A stretch of 64,000 bases of DNA from Argyresthia goedartella (lineage: Eukaryota; Arthropoda; Insecta; Lepidoptera; Argyresthiidae): positions 6,370,661 to 6,434,660 of the forward strand of contig OX463812.1 of NCBI GenBank assembly GCA_949825045.1, in the 5' to 3' direction. This document shows, piece after piece, positions 55,204 to 64,000 of this stretch. Numbering within the stretch: position 1 is the first letter of the stretch; every line of letters begins with the position of its first letter. A program made the translations under genes and the position numbers. The notes beneath the pieces were generated by a model. It saw only the letters and a program-made list of their open reading frames with translations, searched no databases and was not told the origin of the DNA.

Positions 55204-55470
55204 GCGATAAAGCTAAAAAGCTGGGTCTTATCTTCGACTACCAGCTGTCCTGGTCATCGCATGTCAATGAGGTCGTCGACGAGTATATGGTATCGTTCTC
55301 TCTCTCAGGAGACTCCAGTACTTTTTGCCTCGACAGACCAAGATCACTCTCGCTCAGTATCTCCTTCTACCCCTCATCGATTATGCTGATGTATGCTGGG
55401 TCAGTGCTAACGAAGAACTACTGAATAAAATCGAACGACTTCAAAATCTCGACTACTATCTCCTACCGCG
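55204..55470 (+). pseudogene. LINE RT C-terminal fragment, frameshifted
   Basis: One frame gives KAKKLGLIFDYQLSWSSHVN, a second gives LPRQTKITLAQYLLLPLIDY then ADVCWVSANEELLNKIERLQ. Together these follow the K.LG.IFD..LSW..HV...LP...K...AQ.LLLP..DYAD pattern of jockey/CR1-type RTs just after the palm. At least one frameshift at about 55310 and loss of the rest. Confidence 0.75.
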
Positions 55471-55490
55471 AGGTGGCTTGGAAATACATT

Positions 55491-55984
55491 TTTGGCCAAA
55501 CGCACGTTAAAGTTGACTTTGCGACGCTCGTACGCCAAATCTATTGATATCATAAAATTATATTGAGACAATAATGAAAGGAAATTTTCTCTTGTTTATT
55601 TTTGGTTTGGACTATTTTATCGTATCGGATATAGTTTTCCAAAAAAGTGGGGGGCCTCGTACGATTTTTACACCATACCTAAAAGTGTCATGTGATACAT
55701 ACAAGTTTTTTTTTTTCAAATTAATTGATTACACAGAATTACCTAGCAGAAAATAACATGATTTGTGAAGTGTACTAATTAATTTAAGAAATTATCATGT
55801 ATGGTAGCGTGAACTAGGATCCACACACAAACCCAAATGGTTTCCGTGGACCTTTTTAAGATTTTATATTATTCTTCAGTGTATAGTAAATAAAAAAATA
55901 AAAAATAATAATTAGTGGTTATAAATATATACAATAATTTCGTAAAAAATAATTTCACATAGTTACCTAACAACAGAAACAAAT
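55491..55984. other. AT-rich, no feature recognised
   Basis: Short frames only. Confidence 0.4.
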
Positions 55985-56050
55985 ACAGCGTGACGCCCTT
56001 TCCATATAGGGTCAGATAATCAATACCCAGTATTGCGTAACTCCGAAAAC
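55985..56050 (-). mobile_element. SINE-3 tail fragment
   Basis: 'acagcgtgacgccctttcca' and 'aataatcaatacccagtattg'-like sequence, diverged. Confidence 0.45.
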
Positions 56051-56087
56051 TGGAATGGAAGACCGAAACTTCTTTGCAGCCAGTACA

Positions 56088-56190
56088 AAGCGGTCTCGTA
56101 GCGGGCCTACGCGCCGTAGCATGCAAGTTTGATGACATTCGTAGCACCGTAGCGGGCTGCTTGCTACGCGAACCAGCTACGAAACGTGCA
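56088..56190. repeat. Cluster of CGTAGC / GCTACG motifs
   Basis: At least six copies in both orientations within about 100 bp ('ctcgtagcgggcctacgcgc', 'ccgtagcgggctgcttgcta', 'cagctacgaaacg'). Confidence 0.6.
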
Positions 56191-56406
56191 TGTTTTGTTC
56201 TAAGTTTTGCAAGCAATTGAACAATTCTCTTTGGCTTCTGTGGGAAGACATAGTTTTGAAAGATTAAACGTCTATAATTTCTTGTTAACTTCCTAAAGTA
56301 TGAATTTAATTAGAATTTTAGCTATTGTGATATGAATTTGACATTACAGCTAAGGTCCATTTGTTAATTCAATTGCAATAACAAAAAAAAAATGTATTTG
56401 TTACAG

Positions 56407-56624
56407 ATACAACAACAGTGCTTACACCCAGTGCAAAACACAACACGACCAGCCCCCCACCACAGAACGCAGCGTAGCGATGGCGGCGAGCGGTTAGTTC
56501 GGTGTGTTTGTATCCCATCGGTGGCTTTGTACCGGACCGTGGATGGCGGGCTACGGAAGACACGCAGTGTATACGGGCGGCGCGACGTACCATGCGCGCA
56601 CGCCTGCCCACCCGCTTAATGCTA
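56407..56624 (+). other. Exon-like GC-rich segment
   Basis: Bounded by 'tgtatttgttacag' (acceptor, AG at 56405-56406) and 'gcta|gtaagtatcc' (donor, GT at 56625). Much more GC- and CpG-rich than the flanks; contains 'gcgatggcggcgagcgg' (YY1/Pho-like). One plus frame is open across most of it but stops at 56617, so a coding role is doubtful. It may be a non-coding exon. Confidence 0.3.
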
Positions 56625-56795
56625 GTAAGTATCCTTTTGTTTGCATTTGTAACGTTGTTAAACAAACAACACACTGGATGGTTCATCGAAAATCTTACTG
56701 TCGATAAGTAGGTATCTTAAGAAATAATACATGCACTTTGCTTTACACCTAAACTATATTTGCTTTATACACAAACTTGTGCAAAACAGAAAATA

Positions 56796-57068
56796 AAAAC
56801 AATAAAACAAAATGGCTAAGAAAATGGCCGTACCAATAATTTCTTCTATGGGTAATTCTTTCAATTCTTGAAAATCAGCATGTTTCATTATTTGTTGCTG
56901 TTGCGGCAACAGAAATGCACATTCTATGAAAATTTCAGCTCACTACCTATTACGGTTGATACGATAGAGACCGTTGACGGACGGACGGACAAACGGACAG
57001 ACAGACGGACAGCGGAGGCTTAGTAATAAGGCCCCATTTGGCACCCTTCGGGTACGGAACCCTAAAAA
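56796..57068 (-). mobile_element. GTCY-MITE, antisense, long-subfamily type
   Basis: 'aaacaaaatggctaagaaaa', 'gcggcaacagaaatgcacat', (GGAC)n core, 'cgggtacggaaccctaaaaa'. Very close to 23740-23980. Confidence 0.88.
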
Positions 57069-57809
57069 AGTACATGTTAGTACCGGGCAACCTCTTACAA
57101 CGAAATTAAGAAAAACTTATTTGTGGTAAACTCGAAAACTTATTTAATTTGAACTTTGCGTTATTCTCGTTTTTAAGATTGATTTGAATATTACCCACCT
57201 CCGATAAATTCACAAAACATGCAAATAAAAAAAGCTATTTAGGAAAAACTATATTATTACCAACCAACTAATAAGACAGCACGAAGGAAGGATTGCACAC
57301 TGTTAAAAATAACTCAACACAAAAATCTTAATCAAAACGCAATTTAACAACTTTCCGCAAACTAAGGTAGTAAATAACTCCATCGCCTGGCTATTTACAT
57401 AGCTATTAATCACTAAGTAATTTGACATTACCTTGTAATTACACCTCGGTTACCAGCGGCTATAATAGTCGGACCCTTATTCCCTCCGTGACAGCCCTTC
57501 GCGATTATAATCCCTGATAACGGGACATGCACGGGTGGGCCTTTCCTGGCTCGCAACTTTCTAATATAGTTTTTTTGTTTAATACGTTACAAGTATTACA
57601 TACTATTGAAATGATAGAAGCTGTCACTTACAGTGTTATTCACAAGTGAAGTCAAAGTGAAGCGAAAGCCCCAACTAACTAAGCAAAGAAGCTCGAGGTC
57701 TCTACCAGGCAGCGCAACCTTCACAAGGAGAGAATTATCACCCCCTAGTACCACACGATGGCATTCCATGGTAGTTTTAAGTATGCGGCGTAAAAGTGCT
57801 GGAATGACA
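57069..57809. other. No feature recognised
   Basis: A 73-codon plus frame at 57633-57854 runs into the next MITE and is unsupported. Confidence 0.4.
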
Positions 57810-58015
57810 TTGTCTGATATGACAGAAATCTTGTCGATCGGCCGATCCCAATAACCTATCTTCTATCCATTATCTGCAGATTTGAGATTGCTAGTGTCAA
57901 ACTTGACATAAATCTCACAGCGCAACTGTCAAATGTAACGCGTAATTTGCAGATCACGGATAGAGATAGGTTATTGGGATCCGCCGATCGACAAGATTTC
58001 TGTCATATCAGACAA
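57810..58015. mobile_element. 206-bp MITE with ~58-bp TIRs
   Basis: 'ttgtctgatatgacagaaat' ... 'cccaataacctatct' pairs with 'agataggttattggga' ... 'atttctgtcatatcagacaa'. Confidence 0.93.
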
Positions 58016-58984
58016 GATTCGAAATGTTGATTAGGGCGGCGATAAAATGCGCGATCAGCGCGAATCGTTTGGTGCATATGAGTAAATCTTTCGTACATAA
58101 TATTCTTTGTAAGTTTTAGCCTAAGTGTTTTGCTAAATACAATATAGAAAAGAACATACAGGTAATGTTTATAGTTTGAGCCACTTAAAATAAATATTTA
58201 TATACAATAAATATTTTAATAAATTCATTAAAAGGTTACACCAGGAAAAAACCCAGTGTTAATAATTGACGTGGAGACCGCACATTGAATATGTCAAATC
58301 TAAATTGGTATCTATGCTAGGAGCACTTCTCAATTATTTGTGAATCCTTAGCCAAATCGCACCTCGAACATTTAATTTAAATCTGGAAATCAGCGGCTCA
58401 AAGTAAATCATTTAAGTTTTACTACACTACCCCTTTGACACGCCAATTAATCAACTGTTCCAGAAATTTAAACTATTTAACATTTCCCAATTATACAATT
58501 ATAACACTTGCATTTTAATAAGAAAAATTAATACTTATACCATGAAATCTAACATAGAAATACATCTAACAAATAACAGCAACCTTCGCAACAAAACAAA
58601 CTTGAACTAACTAAACCCAGGACTAATTATGGTAAAAAAACAATAATATTTGAGGGAGCGCAACTGCTTGATAAATTACCAAAATATGTGGAGATTTGCG
58701 AAGTTATGAGTACATCGTTACATATCGCAACGAGTACCCTATATTAATCTACTTATATATATTAAGCATATCTTATTCTACGTGAAATGTGATTTCTTAT
58801 AAGAATAAAGTTCTTTAAACCTAAACGTAATGTTCGCAATCGTTTTACGTTTCACGCGACGATTAACTTCGAGCCAAACTGCCAGATCGGTTCGCCAGTG
58901 AGTAGATTTGTGAAACTTAAAATGGCTCAACTGTCGCGCTGCTCGTTACCTAATGCCCTGCATGGTACTGTAACACAATATATA
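58016..58984. other. AT-rich, no feature recognised
   Basis: No repeat match or coding frame. Confidence 0.4.
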
Positions 58985-59082
58985 CTGAAAATTGGATGAA
59001 AATAAAAATCTTTATTTCACACAACTATTTTAAAAGACATAAGTTGCACAAGTCCCACACTAGGTCTCTCTGTGTCGTGGGT
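58985..59082 (-). mobile_element. SINE-like tail fragment
   Basis: 'aagtcccacactaggtctct' and 'tgtgtcgtgggtactcgg' resemble the body of SINE-1/SINE-2 in antisense. Confidence 0.45.
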
Positions 59083-59087
59083 ACTCG

Positions 59088-59606
59088 GCCATCCAACTAA
59101 TATTATAAATGTGAAAGTAGCGATGTTAAGATAAATAAATAAATAATAATACCTTGGACACTATTTACACACATTGATCTAGCCCCAAACTAGGATTCCC
59201 TGTATCTTGGGTACTAGACAACGATACTTATACTTATATAGATAAATATTATACTTAGATAGATAAACAACCATGGCTAGGGTACAAATATCCGTTCTCA
59301 TTAAACAAATATATGCCCCCACCGGGACTCGAACCCGGGACCCTTGGCTTCGTAGGCAGGGTCACTGCCGACTCGGCCGTTCGAGTCGTCAGATGTTTGG
59401 ATGTTTGGATGTTTGTGTGTTTGTACCTCAATCATGCTAAAACAGCTGAACGAATTTGAATGAAATTTACAACAGACACAGTTTATGAGCTAGATTAACA
59501 AATAGGATACTTTTTATCCGACTGCACCAGAGGGAGGGTAATGCTATCTCGGTAAATGATAATTCCTAGGAACACGCAGATGAAGTTGTGGGCTTCAGCT
59601 AGTAAA
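59088..59606 (+). repeat. RTE-like LINE 3' tail repeat, split by SINE-1
   Basis: 'attataaatgtgaaagtagc' left of the SINE; 'cctcaatcatgctaaaacag', 'tttatgagctagattaacaa' and 'gtgggcttcagctagt' right of it. Same family as 25065-26004. Confidence 0.82.
59129..59390 (-). mobile_element. SINE-1, complete antisense copy
   Basis: 'taccttggacactatttaca' to 'gactcggccgttcgagtcgt', with intact B box. 'gatgtt' on both sides (59122 and 59392) is a possible target duplication. Confidence 0.92.
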
Positions 59607-59952
59607 TAATATAAATTACTTGTACAAAATAAAGACGCTTATGAGTAATAATTAAAAATCTTAACCTAACTTAGGTAAGACAAGCGTATTTTACAGTGTG
59701 GTGGACAATTGTTCAGTATGATATACTTATAATAAAATAATACATGCTGTAAAATCAAATAACCCTCTCATTCACAAACCTTGACAAACCTTTGAAAACT
59801 TAAATGTGAATTTTGTCCCTTTCTCACAAACACAAGTTTCAGTGTGACCGAGCAAGACAAACGGATTTTCACGGCTTCTAGCTAGGTTTAGTGGAAGTTC
59901 ATGAATAGGAGCGATCTGTACAGCATGGCAGGTACTATCTCCTATGCAGATA

Positions 59953-60200
59953 TAATAATATAATTATAATACCACCTTGGACACTATTTACACATACTGA
60001 TCTAGCCCCAAACTAGAATTCCCTGTATCTTGGGTACTAGACAACGATACAATATTATACTTAGATACATAGATAGATAACCATGACTAGGGTATAAACA
60101 TCCATTCTCATCAAACAAATATTTGCCCCCACCGGGACTCGAACCCGGGACCCCTGGCTTCGTAGGCAGGGTCACTGCCGACTCGGCCATTCGGGTCGTC
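59953..60200 (-). mobile_element. SINE-1, complete antisense copy
   Basis: 'caccttggacactatttaca' to 'gactcggccattcgggtcgt', with A and B boxes intact in sense orientation. Confidence 0.92.
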
Positions 60201-60261
60201 AGTGGTCAACCATGGTTGAATTAGTACTTTCATTGAACGAATATGTCTTTTAGGGAAAAAC

Positions 60262-60440
60262 ACTGCGGTAGCTTAGGTGAAGACTAAAATAGTCTTCGTA
60301 TTAGTTTGTTATGTATATAGCAAAAAAAACATTAGGTAGTACTGAATAAAAATGCTTTTAAAAAGACATGTTATGATATGACAGACTCAACACTTTCTGA
60401 CCATTTCATGGAATGATAATTTCTATGACATGGCTAGGAC
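60262..60440 (+). repeat. Dispersed repeat G, sense
   Basis: 'gcggtagcttaggtgaagac', 'taaaaatgcttttaaaaaga', 'tttctgaccatttcatggaa'; inverted relative at 16800-17005. Confidence 0.72.
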
Positions 60441-60743
60441 ATACAAATTTCGAGTTAAACAGACGGGCGGACGGGAAGAGGAAGATTACGCAAAATTCTT
60501 TGGTAGACGGCACTTTATCTTTGTAACACAAAGAGTTTTATTCATCTGAGGTTTGTCACTTGATCAACATTGTCAACAGCAACAAAGAGTTTCATCATCA
60601 TCATCATTGACAATGGACGATTCAAAATAAATATAGGTGGTGCTTTTTATTTTGTTTTATGAAATTTTAGCCTATTTTAAGAAACATATTTGAATATTTT
60701 GATTAATACATGCTAATGTGTGTGTTACATGTCTAAATACTTT
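60441..60743. other. No feature recognised
   Basis: A (CAT)n run lies at about 60593-60606. Confidence 0.4.
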
Positions 60744-61236
60744 TTAGGGTTCCATATCCGAATGGTGCCAAACGGGACCCCATTACTAAGCCTCCGCTGT
60801 CCGGCTGTCTATCCGTCCGTCCGTCCGTCCGTCACCTGGCTCGATTGGATCAACCGAAATAGGTAGAGAGCTGAAATTTTCACAGAATGTGCATTTCTGT
60901 TGCCGCTATAACAAAAAATAATGAACTACACGCAATTTTGAAAATTAAAGGGGTATACAAGCGACTGTTTTTTTTTAAATCCCTGCCCCTGCGAAATACC
61001 TCATAACATCATGATTCAATATCACCATAAATTTCGCTGCTCTTAATAACTTTGAGATGGCTCAGTCGGTTTCGTATCGGTTTCGAAATCTTGAAGTTCC
61101 GGGTTTGATTCAAAGAGAACACATATATGTTTTCTTTTTGTTTTGGGTTTATTATTTAGGATTTAGTGTTTTTTTTCTTGTACGATGGTACGGAACCTTT
61201 CGTGTGCGAGTCCGAACCGTACTTGACTGTTTTTTT
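60744..61236 (+). mobile_element. GTCY-MITE, long-subfamily type, with inserted tRNA-like head
   Basis: Start 'tttagggttccatatccga', (GTCC)n core, 'gttgccgctataacaaa', end 'cgagtccgaaccgtacttga'. The centre carries extra DNA including the tRNA-like segment at 61052. Confidence 0.82.
61052..61115 (+). mobile_element. tRNA-like SINE head (fourth type)
   Basis: A box 'tggctcagtcggt' and B box 'gggtttgattc' about 40 bp apart; not one of SINE-1 to 3. The arms do not fold as a full tRNA by eye. Confidence 0.5.
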
Positions 61237-61237
61237 T

Positions 61238-61390
61238 AAACTAACGTTCTAAATACCACCCCTCGTGAAATCGATTGATCAACATTTTAAACTAACGTTC
61301 TAAATACCACCCTTCGTGAAGTCGATTGATCAACATTTTAAACTAACGTTCTAAATACCACCCCTCGTGAAGTCGATTGATCAACATTTT
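61238..61390 (+). repeat. Tandem repeat, 3 x 51 bp
   Basis: Unit starts 'aaactaacgttctaaatacc' and ends 'gattgatcaacatttt'. Three copies differ at two or three positions. Directly abuts the MITE end. Confidence 0.95.
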
Positions 61391-62171
61391 AAACGGTTAC
61401 TTGCGGCTGGTTGTTTCTGAACAAAAAAAAGAACGTAACTTACATCAACTCAAATGTCACCATTGAACATTCATAACAAAAACATTTCAGAAAATTGAGA
61501 AAAAAGACGGTCAAAAACTAGTCACTATAAAATGATGGGATAATTACATTGTTTTAGTTTTAATGTTAGTTTATTTAGCATGGGTCTCAAATAATATCAA
61601 CTGTAAAACTAAAGAAAACTCACGACGAATGCTGCCAAAATGTAAAAAGTTTTAGGTCGCTTATTCTTCTTCCTAAGTGGACCTTAGATACTGAGTGTGA
61701 TTGCCTCGATTATTTAACTAAGACTTTATTATAATCTGAGATGTCACCACTTTATAAAAGTTTTTGACAGACGGGAAAACTATTGAGATTTGACCGTTTT
61801 ACAGGACACCCAATTGTACGATTTGAAGAAACTACGCTGTAGAGGACATGAAGGACAGTCTGTTATTAATGCATTTTTTGTAATGCTGTAATATTTTTCG
61901 TTGGTAATAACGCCATTTATTTAAGACCTCAAATATCTTAAAATAGTTTTTTCTTTTATGCGCTTGAAAATCTTGTACTTGCCGTATTCATTTGCGGTCA
62001 ATGCCCGCTATCGCCATGCTAACCCGAACAGACAATAGCAGCCCTATTTCCGCGACAAATACGCAAATCGCAGGCAATTTCGGCGTTATTAATCCGCGGC
62101 ACAAATAGCCGGAATAGCGACGATCAGCAGTCGCTGGGGCCCGATTCTGGTAAAATGGCGTCTCGATGATA
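61391..62171. other. No feature recognised
   Basis: The last ~200 bp are less AT-rich, but no repeat or frame is convincing. Confidence 0.35.
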
Positions 62172-62290
62172 GTGTTTTTTTTCCTTTTATTCAGGAAACA
62201 TACAGTTATCTCTTGTTTGTGATACAAATTATAAAGCTAAACTACCTATATATACAACACTAAATGAAAGTGAAAAACAAAAATATACAA
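62172..62290 (-). other. Probable 3' end of the following ORF remnant
   Basis: On the minus strand: AT-rich UTR-like DNA ending AATAAAAGG then an A-run (seen as 'tgttttttttccttttattc'). Confidence 0.45.
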
Positions 62291-62874
62291 CTAAACTAAA
62301 TAAAAAATGTCCTTTCGGTCGCTACCGTCGCGAGGCAGGGTGCTCAACATGCTGGCACCGTTACCTCGCCTGTATAGCCAGACTAATCCGCTGGGCGAGG
62401 TAGGTGCCAGCCCTGGGATCGCCCGACTCATCGACGAGTCTTTTGGAGATCTCCTTAAAGACTCGTCGAGCGTCGGGTGCCCACGGCCCGAGGGTCTCCA
62501 CGCCGAACGGCACAAACATGCAGTCCTCGCTGAGGCCTGCATATTTGCGCCGTTTGAGACCCTCCGCAGTCTGGGCCGCCGCGCCGGCTCCTAAGTAGGT
62601 CGCCGAAAGGTGGGACGGTGCTAATGTATCAACTCAGGTTGCGTCCCACACCAAAGACGAGAGTCATTCCGTCTGGTCTCTTGCCGTCGTCGCGGGCAAT
62701 ACCCGACGGCTCTAGGACCGAGGGTACACCCGCGCTGGACAAAACCTGGCGGATGATGTCGTTCAGGGCACCATGTCTAGGGAATCGGCCGGCGCTGGAC
62801 TTGCACGACAGGCCGTGGTGTCCTTGGTGGTTATCACTTAATGTATAAACACACTTAAATGTACTTAAAAACAT
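62291..62874 (-). pseudogene. Retroelement-associated ORF with DGKRPDG motif, decayed
   Basis: The first frame (62874-62629) gives [40 protein letters not shown], then [12 protein letters not shown]. The next frame gives LVWDAT, an in-frame [20 protein letters not shown], then LKRRKYAGLSEDCMFVPFGV and ETLGPWAPDARRVFKEIS, ending TYLAQRISLAIQ before TAA near 62356. One frameshift and one stop break it. I recognise the block order as a family often found in invertebrate retroelement-like proteins. The E...PD...WD spacing could be a PD-(D/E)XK nuclease core, which is inference. GC-rich compared with the flanks, like the jockey piece nearby. Confidence 0.6.
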
Positions 62875-62879
62875 ATGTA

Positions 62880-63130
62880 CCTTAAAATGAACTTCAGGTA
62901 TTATTGTACATTTCGAGCTTTCGTCAAATCAGTACACGCATTTAGAATTGTTTCTGATCAGTTTTCTTTAAACATTCATATCATGTTGTATTAATGGCAG
63001 ACCATTTTAGGTATAAGTAGTTGCACGAAACTCTAGCGCTGACCTTGGCAGTGCGTCTCTTTCGCGTTCATTATTTCAATATTTCCCTCTCTCTCATTTA
63101 GACAAGGCACTTCTATTGAGGCTGATTTCT
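62880..63130. other. No feature recognised
   Basis: AT-rich spacer between GC-rich LINE remnants. A GTCY-MITE-like terminus ('aaaaaggtcaagtgcgagtt') lies at 63137-63158. Confidence 0.4.
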
Positions 63131-63250
63131 AACATAAAAAAGGTCAAGTGCGAGTTGGACACACACATTAGTAACTGGCGTCATCATATAGTGGCATAGG
63201 GTTCAAATGGGGCCCCATAACGGGATCCAGGTATTCTTTCGTTTTTAAGG

Positions 63251-63520
63251 TGTCGTACCCGTGTGGTCTGCGGAGTGTGTTCTCGCGCGGAGCGCGAGGA
63301 CCACTACGGTTGCGGGGTCGAGGACTTATGGTTGCCTCATGCCCGCGGCGTCAACTCGGGGGGTAACGTCCCCCCCGGTCTTGGGTGGCCCCTACTTGTC
63401 AGGGGCCTCGCGTGGTCTTCGTTGCGCTGTGCTTTCGCCGTCTATTGGCATACACTGGCGACAACGGTGCGGGAGTTTCTTCTTCTCCACTGTGCCGTGC
63501 TTTCGCCCTCTTCTGCGGGC
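63251..63520 (-). other. Probable 3' UTR of the jockey-type LINE
   Basis: GC-rich, directly downstream of the ORF stop on the minus strand. Contains an imperfect direct duplication ('gtgctttcgcc' ... 'tacactggcgaca' at 63429-63464 and 63498-63533), whose second copy overlaps the end of the ORF. The long plus-strand frame here (63261-63827) is a shadow. Confidence 0.55.
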
Positions 63521-64000
63521 TTACACTGGCGACAGTGGGATGAGCAGCAACTCTCTTGGGAGTGGTCTGCCTTCAGGCGGACGTGCGTGGTGCGGAGCAA
63601 TGTCATGGAGATGTGCGTGGCGGCTGTTGTCGGCGCAGTCGTACATGCGCCGTGCGAGCCGCGCGACGAATTTCTCCACGGTGGGCATCCGGGTATCTCT
63701 CATGATGGTGGTGTTGCGCACGTACCGCCCGGCTCCTGTGATCACCCGCAGGGAGATGTTCTGGAACCGCTGCAGCCGTGCCTTCTGGGTCTTCGACAGC
63801 AGGGCGTACCATGCTGGAGCCGCGTAGGTGAGCCGCGAGCGCACATAGGCCTTGTACACCCGCAGCTTGGCTCTCAGAGGCAGGCTGGACGACAGGACAG
63901 GCCGGAGCATTGCCCGCGCGGCTTTGGCCCGGTTGATGCAGTGTTGCACCATCGGGACCATGCGCAGCGAGCAGTCGATGTTGCAACCGAGGTATTTCAC
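63521..64000 (-). pseudogene. Jockey-type non-LTR RT, C-terminal part, cut by window edge
   Basis: Open for 159 codons from the window edge to the stop at 63521. Order: YLGCNIDCSLRMVPMVQHCI, RAKAARAMLRPVLSSSLPLR, TYAAPAWYALLSKTQKARLQ, then GAGRYVRNTTIMRDTRMPTV, then HHARPPEGRPLPRELL. This is the RT thumb/connection and C-terminus of jockey-like LINEs, which reverse-transcribe their RNA at nicked chromosomal DNA. The RT catalytic motifs, if present, lie beyond the right edge. No stop or frameshift is visible, unlike most other LINE pieces here, so this could be part of a young, even intact, element. Closely related to the fragment at 6264-6620. Called pseudogene only because most of it is not visible. 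Confidence 0.85.

Noticed and set aside
56369..56686. 105-codon minus-strand ORF over the GC-rich segment
   Set aside because: Overlaps several plus frames in the same CpG-rich block, and no motif is recognisable. High GC content lowers stop frequency.
63261..63827. 188-codon plus-strand ORF in GC-rich DNA
   Set aside because: It is the antisense shadow of the jockey-type RT frame and its 3' UTR, whose motifs are clear on the minus strand.

Overview
The window looks like intergenic or intronic DNA from a moth or butterfly (Lepidoptera), filled almost entirely with transposable-element debris. I infer this from AT-rich DNA with no conserved multi-exon gene in view, at least three tRNA-derived SINE families in many copies, many copies of a (GTCC)n-bearing MITE family of the lepidopteran type, a DD37D mariner, and 3' ends of jockey-, RTE- and CR1/jockey-like LINEs. 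There is no operon, rRNA, CRISPR array or bacterial-style gene. Most open frames of 60-100 codons are chance frames or pieces of repeats.

Layout. 1-3.9 kb: repeats, including a TA-flanked foldback MITE. 3.9-5.2 kb: a near-complete mariner with one frameshift in its transposase. 5.2-9.4 kb: a composite in which one terminal segment occurs twice directly and once in related inverted form, enclosing jockey and CR1-like LINE pieces, an exon-like ORF and a SINE. 9.5-12.4 kb: a foldback MITE, SINEs and a self-nested GTCY-MITE. 13.2-14.6 kb: two exon-like segments; the second (14487-14566) looks like the first coding exon of a Myb/SANT-like DNA-binding protein. 15.3-16.7 kb: a ~1.4 kb structure with ~300 bp inverted arms around a decayed mariner. 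18.06-18.41 kb: nine 39-bp tandem repeats. 20.3-21.2 kb: a four-CxxC zinc-finger ORF between two MITEs. 25.1-26.0 kb: a 5'-truncated LINE with clear target-site duplications. 28-37 kb: LINE tails, MITEs, a perfect 26-bp-arm hairpin and a decayed RT. 39.5-42.1 kb: the longest LINE pseudogene, itself interrupted by a MITE. 42.7-54 kb: MITEs, SINEs and a foldback family (H). 55-61 kb: more of the same plus an exon-like GC-rich segment. 62.2-64.0 kb: GC-rich LINE remnants, including a jockey-type RT C-terminus that runs off the right edge.

The parts do not form a working pathway. They record successive insertions: SINE into RTE tail, MITE into SINE, MITE into MITE, LINE into RTE tail, MITE into LINE. 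Candidate host-gene signals are the Myb/SANT exon, the zinc-finger ORF, the terminal-exon-like ORF at 7 kb, and weaker exon or promoter candidates near 13.5, 47.5 and 56.5 kb. I found no convincing new biological system. The best leads are the self-nested inverted MITE, the Myb/SANT exon, the zinc-finger ORF with a MITE-derived start, and the composite TIR element.
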